Assembly (NCBI GenBank): GCA_905236875.1
Contig: CAJOQT010000038.1
Span: forward strand, 1-40,731
DNA: 40,731 nucleotides
Direction: 5' to 3'
DNA from: an uncultured Prevotella sp.
GTDB lineage: Bacteria > Bacteroidota > Bacteroidia > Bacteroidales > Bacteroidaceae
In this document: positions 1 to 7,544 of the stretch, one piece after another
Layout of the letters: each line of letters begins with the position of its first letter
How positions within the stretch are numbered: position 1 is the stretch's first letter
The notes under the pieces: model-generated
Seen by the model: the letters and a program-made list of their open reading frames with translations, nothing else
Databases searched by the model: none
What the model was told of the DNA's origin: nothing
Translations under genes and position numbers: made by a program

Positions 1-1
1 C

Positions 2-1252
2 AACCCCGACTTCCGCAAGCACGTGAACATGGGTGAGATTCCCTACAACGACCTGCACCTGAGCCACATGGCACAGGAGCTGCGCTACGGCTTCTACGGC
101 CCTCTCGACTGGGCCATCCTCGAAGTCTGTGACATTGAGGAAGTGGGCAGCGACTATCATGTATATCTGACCGCTGCCGGCGGCATCTCTCCCACCGCTG
201 CACGTCTCGCCAGGCACGTCATCCTGGAGCTCAACTCGTTCCACAACCCCAACGCCAAGTACATCCACGACGTCTATGAGCCCCTCGATCCCCCCTACCG
301 CAAGGCCATCCCCATCGAGCACGTAGGCGACCGCATCGGCCTGCCCTATGTCAGCATCCCCAAGGAGAAAGTCGTAGGCGTCGTAGAGTGCAGCATCCCC
401 GACGAGGCCCGCGCCTTCAAGGACAGCGACCCCGTAACCGATAAGATCGGCTTCCTGACCGCAGAGTTCCTCGTAGAGGAGATGCACAAGGGCCGCATCC
501 CACGCGAGTTCCTGCCCCTGCAGAGCGGTGTGGGCTCAACCGCCAACGCCATCCTCGGCGCCCTCGGTCAGGACAGGCACGTGCCCGATTTCAACATCTA
601 TACCGAAGTGCTGCAGGACAGCGTCGTCGCCATGATGCTCAGCGGCCGCGTGAAGGACGCCTCTGCCTGCTCGCTCACCGTCAGCAACGAGTGCCTGATG
701 CAGGTATATGACAACATGGACTACTTCAAGAACCACCTGACACTGCGCCAGAGCGAGATTTCCAACTCACCAGAGATTATCCGTCGCCTGGGTGTCATTG
801 CCATCAACACCGCCATCGAGGCCGACCTCTATGGCAACGTCAACTCCACACATATCAGCGGCACGAAGATGATGAACGGTATCGGCGGTTCCGGCGACTT
901 CATCCGTAATGCCTACCTCTCCATCTTCACCTGCCCGTCGGTGGCCAAGGGAGGCGTCATCTCGTCCATAGTACCCTTCGTCAGCCATCAGGACAGCTCA
1001 GAACACGACGTAAACATCATCGTCACCGAGCAGGGTATCGCCGACCTGCGTGGCAAGGGCCCCGTCCAGCGTGCAGAATGCATCATTGAGAACTGCGCAC
1101 ATCCCGACTACAAGCAGCTGCTGTGGGACTACCTGAAGATTGCCAGGATGGGGCAGACCCGTCACAACCTGCCCGCAGCCTTCGCCATGCACGACACGCT
1201 GGCTCGAAAGGGCGACATGAAACTCACCGATTTCTCGGAATACATTAAATGA
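2..1252 (+). CDS. Acetyl-CoA hydrolase/succinate CoA-transferase family protein (5' end outside window)
   Basis: The reading frame is open from the first bases of the window, so the gene starts upstream and only the C-terminal part is present. The motif YTEVLQDS, with a glutamate near residue 195 counted from the GTG at 23, matches the catalytic Glu region of class I CoA-transferases, which form a glutamyl-CoA thioester. Glycine-rich stretches QSGVGSTAN and GIGGSGDF fit the CoA and oxyanion-hole loops. Enzymes of this family move CoA between succinate and acetate or hydrolyse acetyl-CoA, in the cytoplasm, during acetate production. The frame closes at TGA and is followed by a hairpin terminator, so it is the last gene of its transcript. 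The family call is firm; the exact acyl substrate cannot be read from sequence. Confidence 0.88.
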   Translation, partial: NPDFRKHVNMGEIPYNDLHLSHMAQELRYGFYGPLDWAILEVCDIEEVGSDYHVYLTAAGGISPTAARLARHVILELNSFHNPNAKYIHDVYEPLDPPYRKAIPIEHVGDRIGLPYVSIPKEKVVGVVECSIPDEARAFKDSDPVTDKIGFLTAEFLVEEMHKGRIPREFLPLQSGVGSTANAILGALGQDRHVPDFNIYTEVLQDSVVAMMLSGRVKDASACSLTVSNECLMQVYDNMDYFKNHLTLRQSEISNSPEIIRRLGVIAINTAIEADLYGNVNSTHISGTKMMNGIGGSGDFIRNAYLSIFTCPSVAKGGVISSIVPFVSHQDSSEHDVNIIVTEQGIADLRGKGPVQRAECIIENCAHPDYKQLLWDYLKIARMGQTRHNLPAAFAMHDTLARKGDMKLTDFSEYIK

Positions 1253-1282
1253 TGCATAATTCATAATGCACAATGCATAATT

Positions 1283-1325
1283 AAAGACACCCTGTAAGCA
1301 TTACGTTTACAAGGTGTCTTTTTTC
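1283..1325 (+). terminator. Intrinsic terminator after the CoA-transferase gene
   Basis: AAAGACACC, one mismatch and TGTAA form the left arm, and TTACA, the mismatch and GGTGTCTTT form the right arm, followed by a T run. The 30 bases before it are low-complexity repeats of CATAAT and GCATAAT type. Confidence 0.85.
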
Positions 1326-1342
1326 TTTATATTCTCCTTGAT

Positions 1343-1410
1343 GCGACAAATTTTCAGGGAGAAGATGTTACTTGTCGCCATATCGTGCAGTTGTCACTAC
1401 AAGTCAGAAC
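1343..1410 (+). promoter_or_regulatory. Upstream element, copy A: GCGACAA inverted to TTGTCGC, then a direct repeat TTGTCAC and ACAAGTCAGAAC
   Basis: GCGACAA (1343-1349) is the inverted complement of TTGTCGC (1372-1378). A second same-strand copy, TTGTCAC, follows 19 nt later (1391-1397), then ACAAGTCAGAAC. Related blocks lie at nearly the same distance from the -7 box in front of two other genes (5065 and 6552). Two direct half-sites about two helical turns apart suggest binding of a dimeric regulator; the protein is unknown. Confidence 0.55.
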
Positions 1411-1427
1411 GAAAAAGAGAAAAAAAG

Positions 1428-1458
1428 TTGGAACCTGCCTTTTCTCGTCATAACTTTG
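1428..1458 (+). promoter_or_regulatory. Bacteroidetes-type promoter, TTG - 20 nt - TAACTTTG
   Basis: The -33 TTG (1428-1430) and the -7 box TAACTTTG (1451-1458) are 20 nt apart, the classic spacing. Transcription should start near 1465, giving a 5' leader of about 45 nt to the lipoprotein gene at 1509. Confidence 0.8.
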
Positions 1459-1508
1459 CATTGTCAATCAGACAGAATTAGTATTAACATTTAAAAAAGA
1501 TAAGAGTT

Positions 1509-3104
1509 ATGACAACAAAGAAGAATTTGGTAAACCTGATGCTCATGAGCATCGTTACCGTAGCAATGAGTTTTAGTTTCACCGCATGTTCAAATGACGA
1601 TGAGCTGTTGGGTGATGCCCCAGTAGTTAACGACGGAACCGAGGAGAAGGTTTCTCAGGGACAGCTTCTCGAGCCTATCGCACTCCTTCACGATTCATTC
1701 AATTCCGCCAGCGATGTACAGATCCTTAATGCCGACACCACAAAGATCAGCGTCAGCAAGGCATTGGCCGACAAGCTGGGTATCACCTCGTTCGTTGATC
1801 ACCCGATGGGCGTCAGCGAGGGTGAGCACATCCGTCCCTACCACGTCAGGGCTACAAAGGAGATACTCCAGGGCGACCGCTACATCCTTGACGTCGTACA
1901 CGCCGGCATCGCAGAATTTCTTGGCGACAAGCCCATCGTACTGAGCACCGAGTTCTATAAGAACCCCAACGCCAGCCAGACCCGTGGTGCCAGCGCTGCA
2001 GACCTCTATACCGACGAGGAAGGCGTGCTCCATCCTGAGGGCGTACACATCTTCGACTGTGAGGGCTATTGCGATGAGTACAGCCTCACCCGCTCCAACA
2101 CCGATGAAGTTCCGATGACTTACTACTCTGTAGATGATGTGCTGGGAAGCACTACACGCGGATTTACGGAAGGTGACATTGTAACGGTTAACAAGAAGGG
2201 TACGCTCATCAGTTTCAATTCCGAGCTGAAAAGAGATTTCGACTTAGGCGAGAACGGGGACACGCTGAACGTCCACGTGAAGGTGCCCATTAACTTCCAG
2301 CTTGACTATAAGTTCTATCTCGATATAAAGCGCCACTACGTTTGCGTCCCGTACGTTAACAAGTTCGATGCAGAGGCCAGCGGTAAGTTCGCCATGAGCC
2401 CACAGATTACCTTCGGCTACGACAAGGATTTCAAGCTCATCGACAAGACTATACCCATCTACGATTTCAAGGCATTCAGCTTCAAGTTCATGATCTACTG
2501 CATTCCTTTCTGGGTTGATGTTCGTCCAAACCTCTACATGCAGTTCAAGGCCACGCTGGGCGGATCGTTCTACGGCGGTTTCAAATACGAGTACGAGAAG
2601 GAATTCAAGACCGGTTTCAGATATGATGGCCGCACAGAGAAATTCTCTCCCTACAGCTCAACAACTCTCAAGAAGAACGACTTCTCCTTCATCACGCCAC
2701 AGGCAAGCTTCGAGGCAGAGGCAAGTGCAGCCCTGATGCTGGGAGCATCCTTCATCATCGACGAACTGGCCGGTCCAAAGATTGCCATCGGTCCACGGGT
2801 AAAGGCAAAGGCAGAGATGAACATCAAGCCTTTCGACACCGAGGAGCCCCTCACTTTCGACGCATCGCTGAAGATGGGTGTCAACGCTGACCTGGGTGTG
2901 AAAGTGAAGTTCTGGGAGCTCGACATCGCAGAGTGGAACACCACCTTCAAGTTGACTGACGAGAAGACATTCTGGTCGTACAACTACCCGCAGGACATGG
3001 AGAACAAGAAGAACGACCGTGTGACGAAGGTGCTCGAGAGGGCTACCGAGGCTATCAAGGCCGCACAGGGTGCCGTAAAGGATAATATCCTCCCTCGTCA
3101 GTAA
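1509..3104 (+). CDS. Large lipoprotein of unknown function, probably surface exposed
   Basis: I do not recognise the family. The first 27 residues are a lipoprotein signal peptide: basic MTTKKN, a hydrophobic core, then lipobox FTAC with the cysteine at residue 27. The mature end C-S-N-D-D-E is acidic, like the export signal that sends Bacteroidetes lipoproteins to the cell surface. The rest (531 aa in all) alternates aromatic and charged residues (for example FYGGFKYEYEKEF), which suggests a beta-rich fold, and it ends in a charged helical tail. The gene has its own promoter, a terminator, and upstream element A. Its promoter, leader and first codons closely match those of the broken gene at 5231, so the two share a duplicated 5' module while the mature proteins differ. 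A surface or binding role is inferred from the signal only. Confidence 0.8.
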   Translation: MTTKKNLVNLMLMSIVTVAMSFSFTACSNDDELLGDAPVVNDGTEEKVSQGQLLEPIALLHDSFNSASDVQILNADTTKISVSKALADKLGITSFVDHPMGVSEGEHIRPYHVRATKEILQGDRYILDVVHAGIAEFLGDKPIVLSTEFYKNPNASQTRGASAADLYTDEEGVLHPEGVHIFDCEGYCDEYSLTRSNTDEVPMTYYSVDDVLGSTTRGFTEGDIVTVNKKGTLISFNSELKRDFDLGENGDTLNVHVKVPINFQLDYKFYLDIKRHYVCVPYVNKFDAEASGKFAMSPQITFGYDKDFKLIDKTIPIYDFKAFSFKFMIYCIPFWVDVRPNLYMQFKATLGGSFYGGFKYEYEKEFKTGFRYDGRTEKFSPYSSTTLKKNDFSFITPQASFEAEASAALMLGASFIIDELAGPKIAIGPRVKAKAEMNIKPFDTEEPLTFDASLKMGVNADLGVKVKFWELDIAEWNTTFKLTDEKTFWSYNYPQDMENKKNDRVTKVLERATEAIKAAQGAVKDNILPRQ

Positions 3105-3124
3105 CAGACACGAGCTCACAATAG

Positions 3125-3153
3125 AAAAGGCTTCCCACTGGGAAGCCTTTTTT
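3125..3153 (+). terminator. Strong intrinsic terminator after the 1509 gene
   Basis: AAAAGGCTTCCC and GGGAAGCCTTTT pair perfectly over 12 bp around the loop ACT, followed by more Ts. Confidence 0.92.
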
Positions 3154-3164
3154 GGTTTCTTTTC

Positions 3165-3195
3165 TTGTATAATCGATTGAAAAAGTGTATCTTTG
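3165..3195 (+). promoter_or_regulatory. Promoter, TTG - 20 nt - TATCTTTG, deciding the start of the 3217 gene
   Basis: TTG at 3165-3167 and TATCTTTG at 3188-3195. Because the -7 box covers the possible TTG start at 3193, the protein must begin at the ATG pair at 3217/3220, about 15 nt after the predicted transcription start. The TTGTCGC element seen before the flanking genes is absent here. Confidence 0.8.
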
Positions 3196-3216
3196 CAGCA
3201 GAAAGTGTTTCATAGT

Positions 3217-5049
3217 ATGATGACAGGCAACAGACGATACCAGATTATGACGGTGCTCATGATGCTGCTGTATGCCGTTGGTTTGCAGGCGCAGGTCACC
3301 ACGGGCGGTGATGTGTCAGGGGGGTATCTGTGGATTCACTCGGACCAGCCAGACGAAAACCTCACGCACCTGGAGGGCAGTGGGAACCTCTGGCTAAGCT
3401 ACAAGGCCAAGGACTACGACTGGCGACTGTCGCTGACCGGCAAATACAAGGATGTAGAGGGTAAGACGGAAGTTTTCGACACCAATGTGGAGCGCGGCAT
3501 CCTTACCTCAACATCTACCCATACCGATACAGAGCCGTTGAACCTCACGGCACGCTATGACTTCAACTGGCGTCGGCCGGACAAGAGCGCCTACGGCCTC
3601 TGGCTCCTGTATGACTATGAACGTATGGATTTTGAGAATACCTTCAGTGGAACCGAATCGTCTTTGGGTGAAATATTTCAGTTCTTCGGCAGACTTCAGC
3701 AGAAGAAAGACGTCAGTCACAAGATGACGGTAGGCTACCGGGGTGCCACGCGGCTGAATACATCCTGGACGCTGAAGAGCAACGCTGATGTCTCGTTGCT
3801 GAACAGGAAGGTGACTGATGAGTGGCAGAGCTATAACCAGTATGTAGGATATAATGACGACACGCCCCCTGATACGCTGGGATGGGTGATGCTTCCTCAC
3901 TTTAAGGACTATACCGTAAACGCCGGCCTGGAGCTGACCGACACCGTCTATAGCCGTGAAACCTCACGCCTTGTACTGGGTGGCGGTCTCAGGTTCAAGG
4001 GCGAAGGAGAGCGGTTTCGGCACGATGCGGAAATGGATGCGGGCATAGGCGATGCCGCCTCCGTAGAACAGAACTCCACAGGATTCCGCTTTTTCGTGGA
4101 GCCTTTCCTCAGTACGGCGTGGCAGTCGGGCAAATGGTCGGCCAATGCCGAGTATGGCCTGCGCCTTTATCGCATGACCACCACCGACAACACGACTCAT
4201 GTGGTCCAGCTGTACGATTTCTTGGATATGGGGGGAGAGTCGGTGTCCGATCATCGTTTCACGCACTTCACGCCATTGGTGAACGGAAATGCCAAGCTGA
4301 CCTACGCCTTCTCCAAGCACCACAGCCTCTCGTTGAGGAACAGCATTTCCAACCGTCTTCCCACCCACCAGCAAGCCGTGCTTTGCTTCTTCCAGACCAA
4401 TGAGTTTAACAAGGTGTCACTGGGTAATCCTGATCTGAAGCCAGAGGTCAAAATCCTGTTTTCCTTGGACCACAGGCTTACCTACGGTCCTTTCTCTGCC
4501 ACCACCAGCGTGTCAGCCGAGCGTACCAACCACATGATGGAGTATTTCTACTTTAGATGCAGGGTGGGGAGTCGTCATGTGATAGCCCAGGCGATGATAA
4601 ACGATGCCAATGCTTCCGTTTATAAACTGAGCGAGACGTTGGCCTGGAACAACAAATGGCTCAAGACCAGTGCCACCGTCTGGCACCAATGGGCACATTA
4701 CCATGGTATTGAAAGCATTCGCGGAGGGCGTGAGGAGGTCGATGACAAGAACTGGGGTTGGAACCTTGATGCCAAGGCCGATGTTGGCTGTGGATGGCAG
4801 TTGGCCACGAACTTCCGGTTCATGGGTGATTTCCAGACCATTACCACAAGCGTTGACCGCATGTGGCTGTCATCCACTGTCTCCATTGAGAAACGCTTCG
4901 GACCTGTCACCCTCTATCTCAACGCCAACCGACTCATTGATCCTACCTTTAGAATGAGAAAATACAACCCGAATGGGGATGAAATCTATCATAACATCAG
5001 CCGCTCGAACAACCGTATCGTGATGCTCGGCTGCCGCTGGTCACTATAG
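3217..5049 (+). CDS. Outer-membrane beta-barrel protein, TonB-dependent receptor barrel-like without plug
   Basis: About 610 aa. It starts with a Sec signal peptide (hydrophobic MTVLMMLLYAVGLQA, cleavage near LQA/QV) and continues as a long run of amphipathic strands with aromatic girdles, such as LTARYDFNWRR and LWLLYDYERM. The C-terminus RIVMLGCRWSL ends in the alternating hydrophobic pattern of a last barrel strand. The stretch SLRNSISNRLPTHQQ followed by NPDLKPE resembles the late strands of TonB-dependent receptors (NPxLKPE), but I see no plug domain, no TonB box and no carboxypeptidase-like N-terminal domain. It probably sits in the outer membrane. Start chosen from the promoter at 3165-3195. 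Its role is unknown; the lipoprotein neighbours suggest a shared surface function, which is inference. Confidence 0.75.
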   Translation: MMTGNRRYQIMTVLMMLLYAVGLQAQVTTGGDVSGGYLWIHSDQPDENLTHLEGSGNLWLSYKAKDYDWRLSLTGKYKDVEGKTEVFDTNVERGILTSTSTHTDTEPLNLTARYDFNWRRPDKSAYGLWLLYDYERMDFENTFSGTESSLGEIFQFFGRLQQKKDVSHKMTVGYRGATRLNTSWTLKSNADVSLLNRKVTDEWQSYNQYVGYNDDTPPDTLGWVMLPHFKDYTVNAGLELTDTVYSRETSRLVLGGGLRFKGEGERFRHDAEMDAGIGDAASVEQNSTGFRFFVEPFLSTAWQSGKWSANAEYGLRLYRMTTTDNTTHVVQLYDFLDMGGESVSDHRFTHFTPLVNGNAKLTYAFSKHHSLSLRNSISNRLPTHQQAVLCFFQTNEFNKVSLGNPDLKPEVKILFSLDHRLTYGPFSATTSVSAERTNHMMEYFYFRCRVGSRHVIAQAMINDANASVYKLSETLAWNNKWLKTSATVWHQWAHYHGIESIRGGREEVDDKNWGWNLDAKADVGCGWQLATNFRFMGDFQTITTSVDRMWLSSTVSIEKRFGPVTLYLNANRLIDPTFRMRKYNPNGDEIYHNISRSNNRIVMLGCRWSL

Positions 5050-5064
5050 TTTTTTGAAGCCCAT

Positions 5065-5132
5065 GTGACAAATTTTCGGGGGTAAAAAACGAGTGTCGCA
5101 GAAAAGCGGCAGTTGTTGCATAGACTTGAAGT
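5065..5132 (+). promoter_or_regulatory. Upstream element, copy B
   Basis: GTGACA (5065-5070) pairs with TGTCGC (5094-5099) through one G-T wobble. A diverged direct repeat TTGTTGC (5113-5119) follows. The first half-site lies 108 nt before the -7 box, the same distance as in copy A. Confidence 0.5.
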
Positions 5133-5149
5133 GAAAAAGACAAAATATC

Positions 5150-5180
5150 TTGGAATGTGATTCTTTTCGTCATAACTTTG
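5150..5180 (+). promoter_or_regulatory. Promoter, TTG - 20 nt - TAACTTTG
   Basis: TTG at 5150-5152 and TAACTTTG at 5173-5180. The -7 box, the leader and the first eight codons of the following gene closely match those at 1451-1532. Confidence 0.78.
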
Positions 5181-5230
5181 CAGTGTCAATTAGAAAAAAA
5201 CAGTATTAACAATTTAAAAACATAAAAGTT

Positions 5231-6486
5231 ATGACAACAAAGAAGAATTTGGTAAAGTCGATGTTCATGAGCATCCTTACCGCAGGTGTATTCGCATTCG
5301 GTTTCACCGCTTGCAGTGACGAACTTAACAATGAGGCCAACGACTTCAACGCTCCAGAAACCGAGAGCTTTGAGTTTACTAACCTTGAGCAGTAGAGCTA
5401 CTCAGTTCCCGTACAGGTGAACGTTCAGGGCGACTGGAAGATTGATCTCCAGTTCAACGACAAGGACAACCACTTCTGTTATGCACTTCCCGATCACGGA
5501 CACGGTCCTGCCACCATCAAGCTCTGTATGCTCGACAACTGGACAGACATCCGCAATGAGGGCCAGATGATCATCCGCGACCTGAGTAACAGCAACAACG
5601 ACAAGAGCTTCCGTCTGATGCAGAAGTGCAACCTTGACAATCCTGCCATCGCTTGCACACGTGGTGAAAGTACAGACGAAAGCGATACAAAGAATGACAA
5701 CCATTATAATATAGGTAATCGTTCCAAGGCTGTAGGTTATGGTTACAACGTCACGATGGCTCCTGGTTACGATGCTGTATCCACGAACCCCATCATCGCC
5801 CTCGAAAAGCTGGAAGCAGCAGGTAAGCGCCGCCAGCAGGCCATGAAGGAATTCTTCGAGACAGGTATGGCCAACATCATGGCTTACGTTTGACGGATGA
5901 GGGATGGAGAAGAGGCACTTACGACCGCCATGTACAGAACGATTCATGGGTCGGCAAGCTGAAGTACATCGAGAACTACCAGTACCCCCTCGTTAAGATT
6001 GGCAACCACATCTGGACGCGCGAGAACTTCAGCGGCAACATCCCTCACGGCAAGGACGCAGACCATCGCTACGGTATCAATGTTGTAAAAGGTAATGCAT
6101 ACTACTCGCTCATGGCTATCAACAATATGAAAACGCCGACAGGATATCACATAGCAAAGAGCATTGACTATAAGAATCTGAAGAAGATTGTTACCTTCAA
6201 CGTAGGTAGCGAGGGCATCGGCGGCGTCATGCAGAAGGGCGGTAACTCTGGATTCGATATGGAATGGAACGGCTGGTACATCTACCATTTCTATCACTTA
6301 GATAATTATGTTCTCGATGAGTATTATTTCTGGGACTACAAACTTCAGGCTGGTAATGGTGCACACCACATGACTTACCTGACTGGCGACGGCTGCACCT
6401 GCGGTGTCAAAGACGATGTAATGGGTGTAAGCAAAAAGCTGAACGGCGAAACGTACGCCATTCAGATCCGCCTCGTGATGGACTAA
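5231..6486 (+). pseudogene. Broken lipoprotein gene with FISUMP-like C-terminal region (in-frame TAG plus frameshift)
   Basis: The reading begins MTTKKNLVKSMFMSI with lipobox FTAC (Cys 28) and an acidic start C-S-D-E, so it was a Bacteroidetes lipoprotein. Codon 55 is TAG (5393-5395). The same frame then stays open to TGA at 5891-5893, and the coding sense continues in the frame one base back, to TAA at 6484-6486. The last part has VKIGNHIWTRENF and TGYHIAKSIDYKNLKKI, which resemble the major paralogous (FISUMP) domain of Bacteroidetes and Fibrobacter surface proteins. The part between stop and frameshift may be a BACON-like strand domain, but this is weak. The restored product would be about 417 aa. 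With two lesions it is unlikely to make full protein, although promoter and terminator remain intact. Sequencing error is the main alternative. Confidence 0.75.
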
Positions 6487-6500
6487 TCACACTCTCTCTC

Positions 6501-6532
6501 AAAAAAGGCTTCCCCCGCGAGAAGCTTTTTTT
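6501..6532 (+). terminator. Intrinsic terminator after the broken lipoprotein gene
   Basis: AAAAAAGGCTTC and GAAGCTTTTTTT pair with one bulged G around a C-rich loop. Its arms resemble those of the terminator at 3125. Confidence 0.8.
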
Positions 6533-6551
6533 GCCCTTTTTTAGAGTTGAG

Positions 6552-6620
6552 GCGACAGATTTTGAGGACGGTGGGGCGAATTTGTCGTCATATAGACTCC
6601 GTGTCGCTACAAGTTAGAAC
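6552..6620 (+). promoter_or_regulatory. Upstream element, copy C
   Basis: GCGACA (6552-6557) pairs with TGTCGT (6583-6588); direct repeats TTGTCGT (6582) and GTGTCGC (6601) start 19 nt apart and are followed by ACAAGTTAGAAC. The gene-free stretch 6487-6824 holds the terminator, this element, the promoter and a leader of about 150 nt; I see no gene in it. Confidence 0.5.
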
Positions 6621-6637
6621 AAAAAACAGCAAAAAAA

Positions 6638-6668
6638 CATGGAACCTGTAGATTTTTTACTACTTTTG
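6638..6668 (+). promoter_or_regulatory. Promoter with -7 box TACTTTTG and weak -33 (CAT)
   Basis: TACTTTTG (6661-6668) is preceded by GGAACCTG at the same place as in copy A, but the -33 trimer is CAT instead of TTG, so the promoter may depend on an activator. Confidence 0.6.
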
Positions 6669-6824
6669 CATTCAGAAACGCGAGAACAGGCTGCACTTCA
6701 GTATAGAGCGAGTTTTCTGCATTCGGTTTGCACAATCCTTGCACTGTCGGAAGGAACAAACAACCTCCAGACGACACAAAAGAGAAAAAAACAAATAATG
6801 TATAACAGTTAAAAACAAAAAACA

Positions 6825-7424
6825 ATGAAAAAGATGTTGATGATGGTCGCAGTCGCCCTAATGACAGCAATGAGTGTGAATGCACAGAGTGAGGATCTTA
6901 AGAACGAACTGAGCGTGTCGTACGGTTTCGGTAGTATCTCACAGTTAGGCGATGGTATCGGAGAAGGTCTCGGCCTGATTTTCACTGACACAGAGTATGA
7001 CGACGGTTTTATCTTGGGTCCGATTTCAGTAGAGTATTTCCGCCACCTCAGCAATCCCCGGTAGGCCATCGGCGGCGTCGTATCATATTCGAAGTGGGAT
7101 AGCGACATCCAGAAGAGGAGTGGCAGTCATGAGAAGGTGGGTGAGCGCAATCGTAATTATATTTCAGTAATGCCGGCCGTCAAGTGGTACTGGGTCAACA
7201 AGAACAGTTTTGGTCTCTATTCCAAGGGCGCTGTTGGTGCTGCATTCCTGAATAGCACAGAGAAAGACCTTGCCACCAATACATCGAAAGACGATAATAG
7301 CACCCACTTCATGTTCCAGCTCTCACTCATCGGTGCTGAGTTTGGTAATCAGTTCCGCGGCTTTGTCGAAGCAGGCGTCGGTGAGCAGGGATTCATTCAG
7401 GCTGGTCTCCGCTACAAGTTCTAA
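6825..7424 (+). pseudogene. Small outer-membrane beta-barrel protein interrupted by one in-frame TAG
   Basis: The frame opens with MKKMLMMVAVALMTAMSVNAQ, a clear Sec signal peptide. It runs for 79 codons, meets TAG at 7062-7064 (after residues SNPR), and continues in the same frame with AIGGVVSYSKWDSD to TAA at 7424. The whole reading would be 199 residues ending in AGLRYKF, the terminal aromatic of a barrel strand. A CAG glutamine codon changed to TAG would explain the break, but that is a guess. Without readthrough only a useless fragment is made. It could also be a recent mutation or a sequencing error. It sits behind regulatory element copy C. Confidence 0.72.
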
Positions 7425-7494
7425 ATGCTAAATGCTTAATGCTGCAGTGTGCTGATGCATCTGGAACCGCATACGAAAAAATAAAGCCCGAAGT

Positions 7495-7525
7495 TTTGAA
7501 CTCCCAGTTTTTTTCCTTATCTTTG
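7495..7525 (+). promoter_or_regulatory. Promoter of the partner-switching operon, TTTG - 19 nt - TATCTTTG
   Basis: TTTG at 7495-7498 and TATCTTTG at 7518-7525; the start codon follows about 13 nt after the expected transcription start. Confidence 0.75.
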
Positions 7526-7544
7526 TCGCCAAATAAAGTAAGGT

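Noticed and set aside
5881..5900. Programmed frameshift in the broken lipoprotein gene (GTT TGA C looks like the RF2 site)
   Set aside because: A +1 shift there meets TGA two codons later; the open frame needs a -1 shift and there is no slippery heptamer. With the upstream TAG, mutation is simpler.
5231..7424. Reassignment of TAG to an amino acid, as in some Prevotella-infecting phages
   Set aside because: Intact genes in the same window end at TAG (3217-5049, 7545-9671, 9684-9992), so TAG is a normal stop here.
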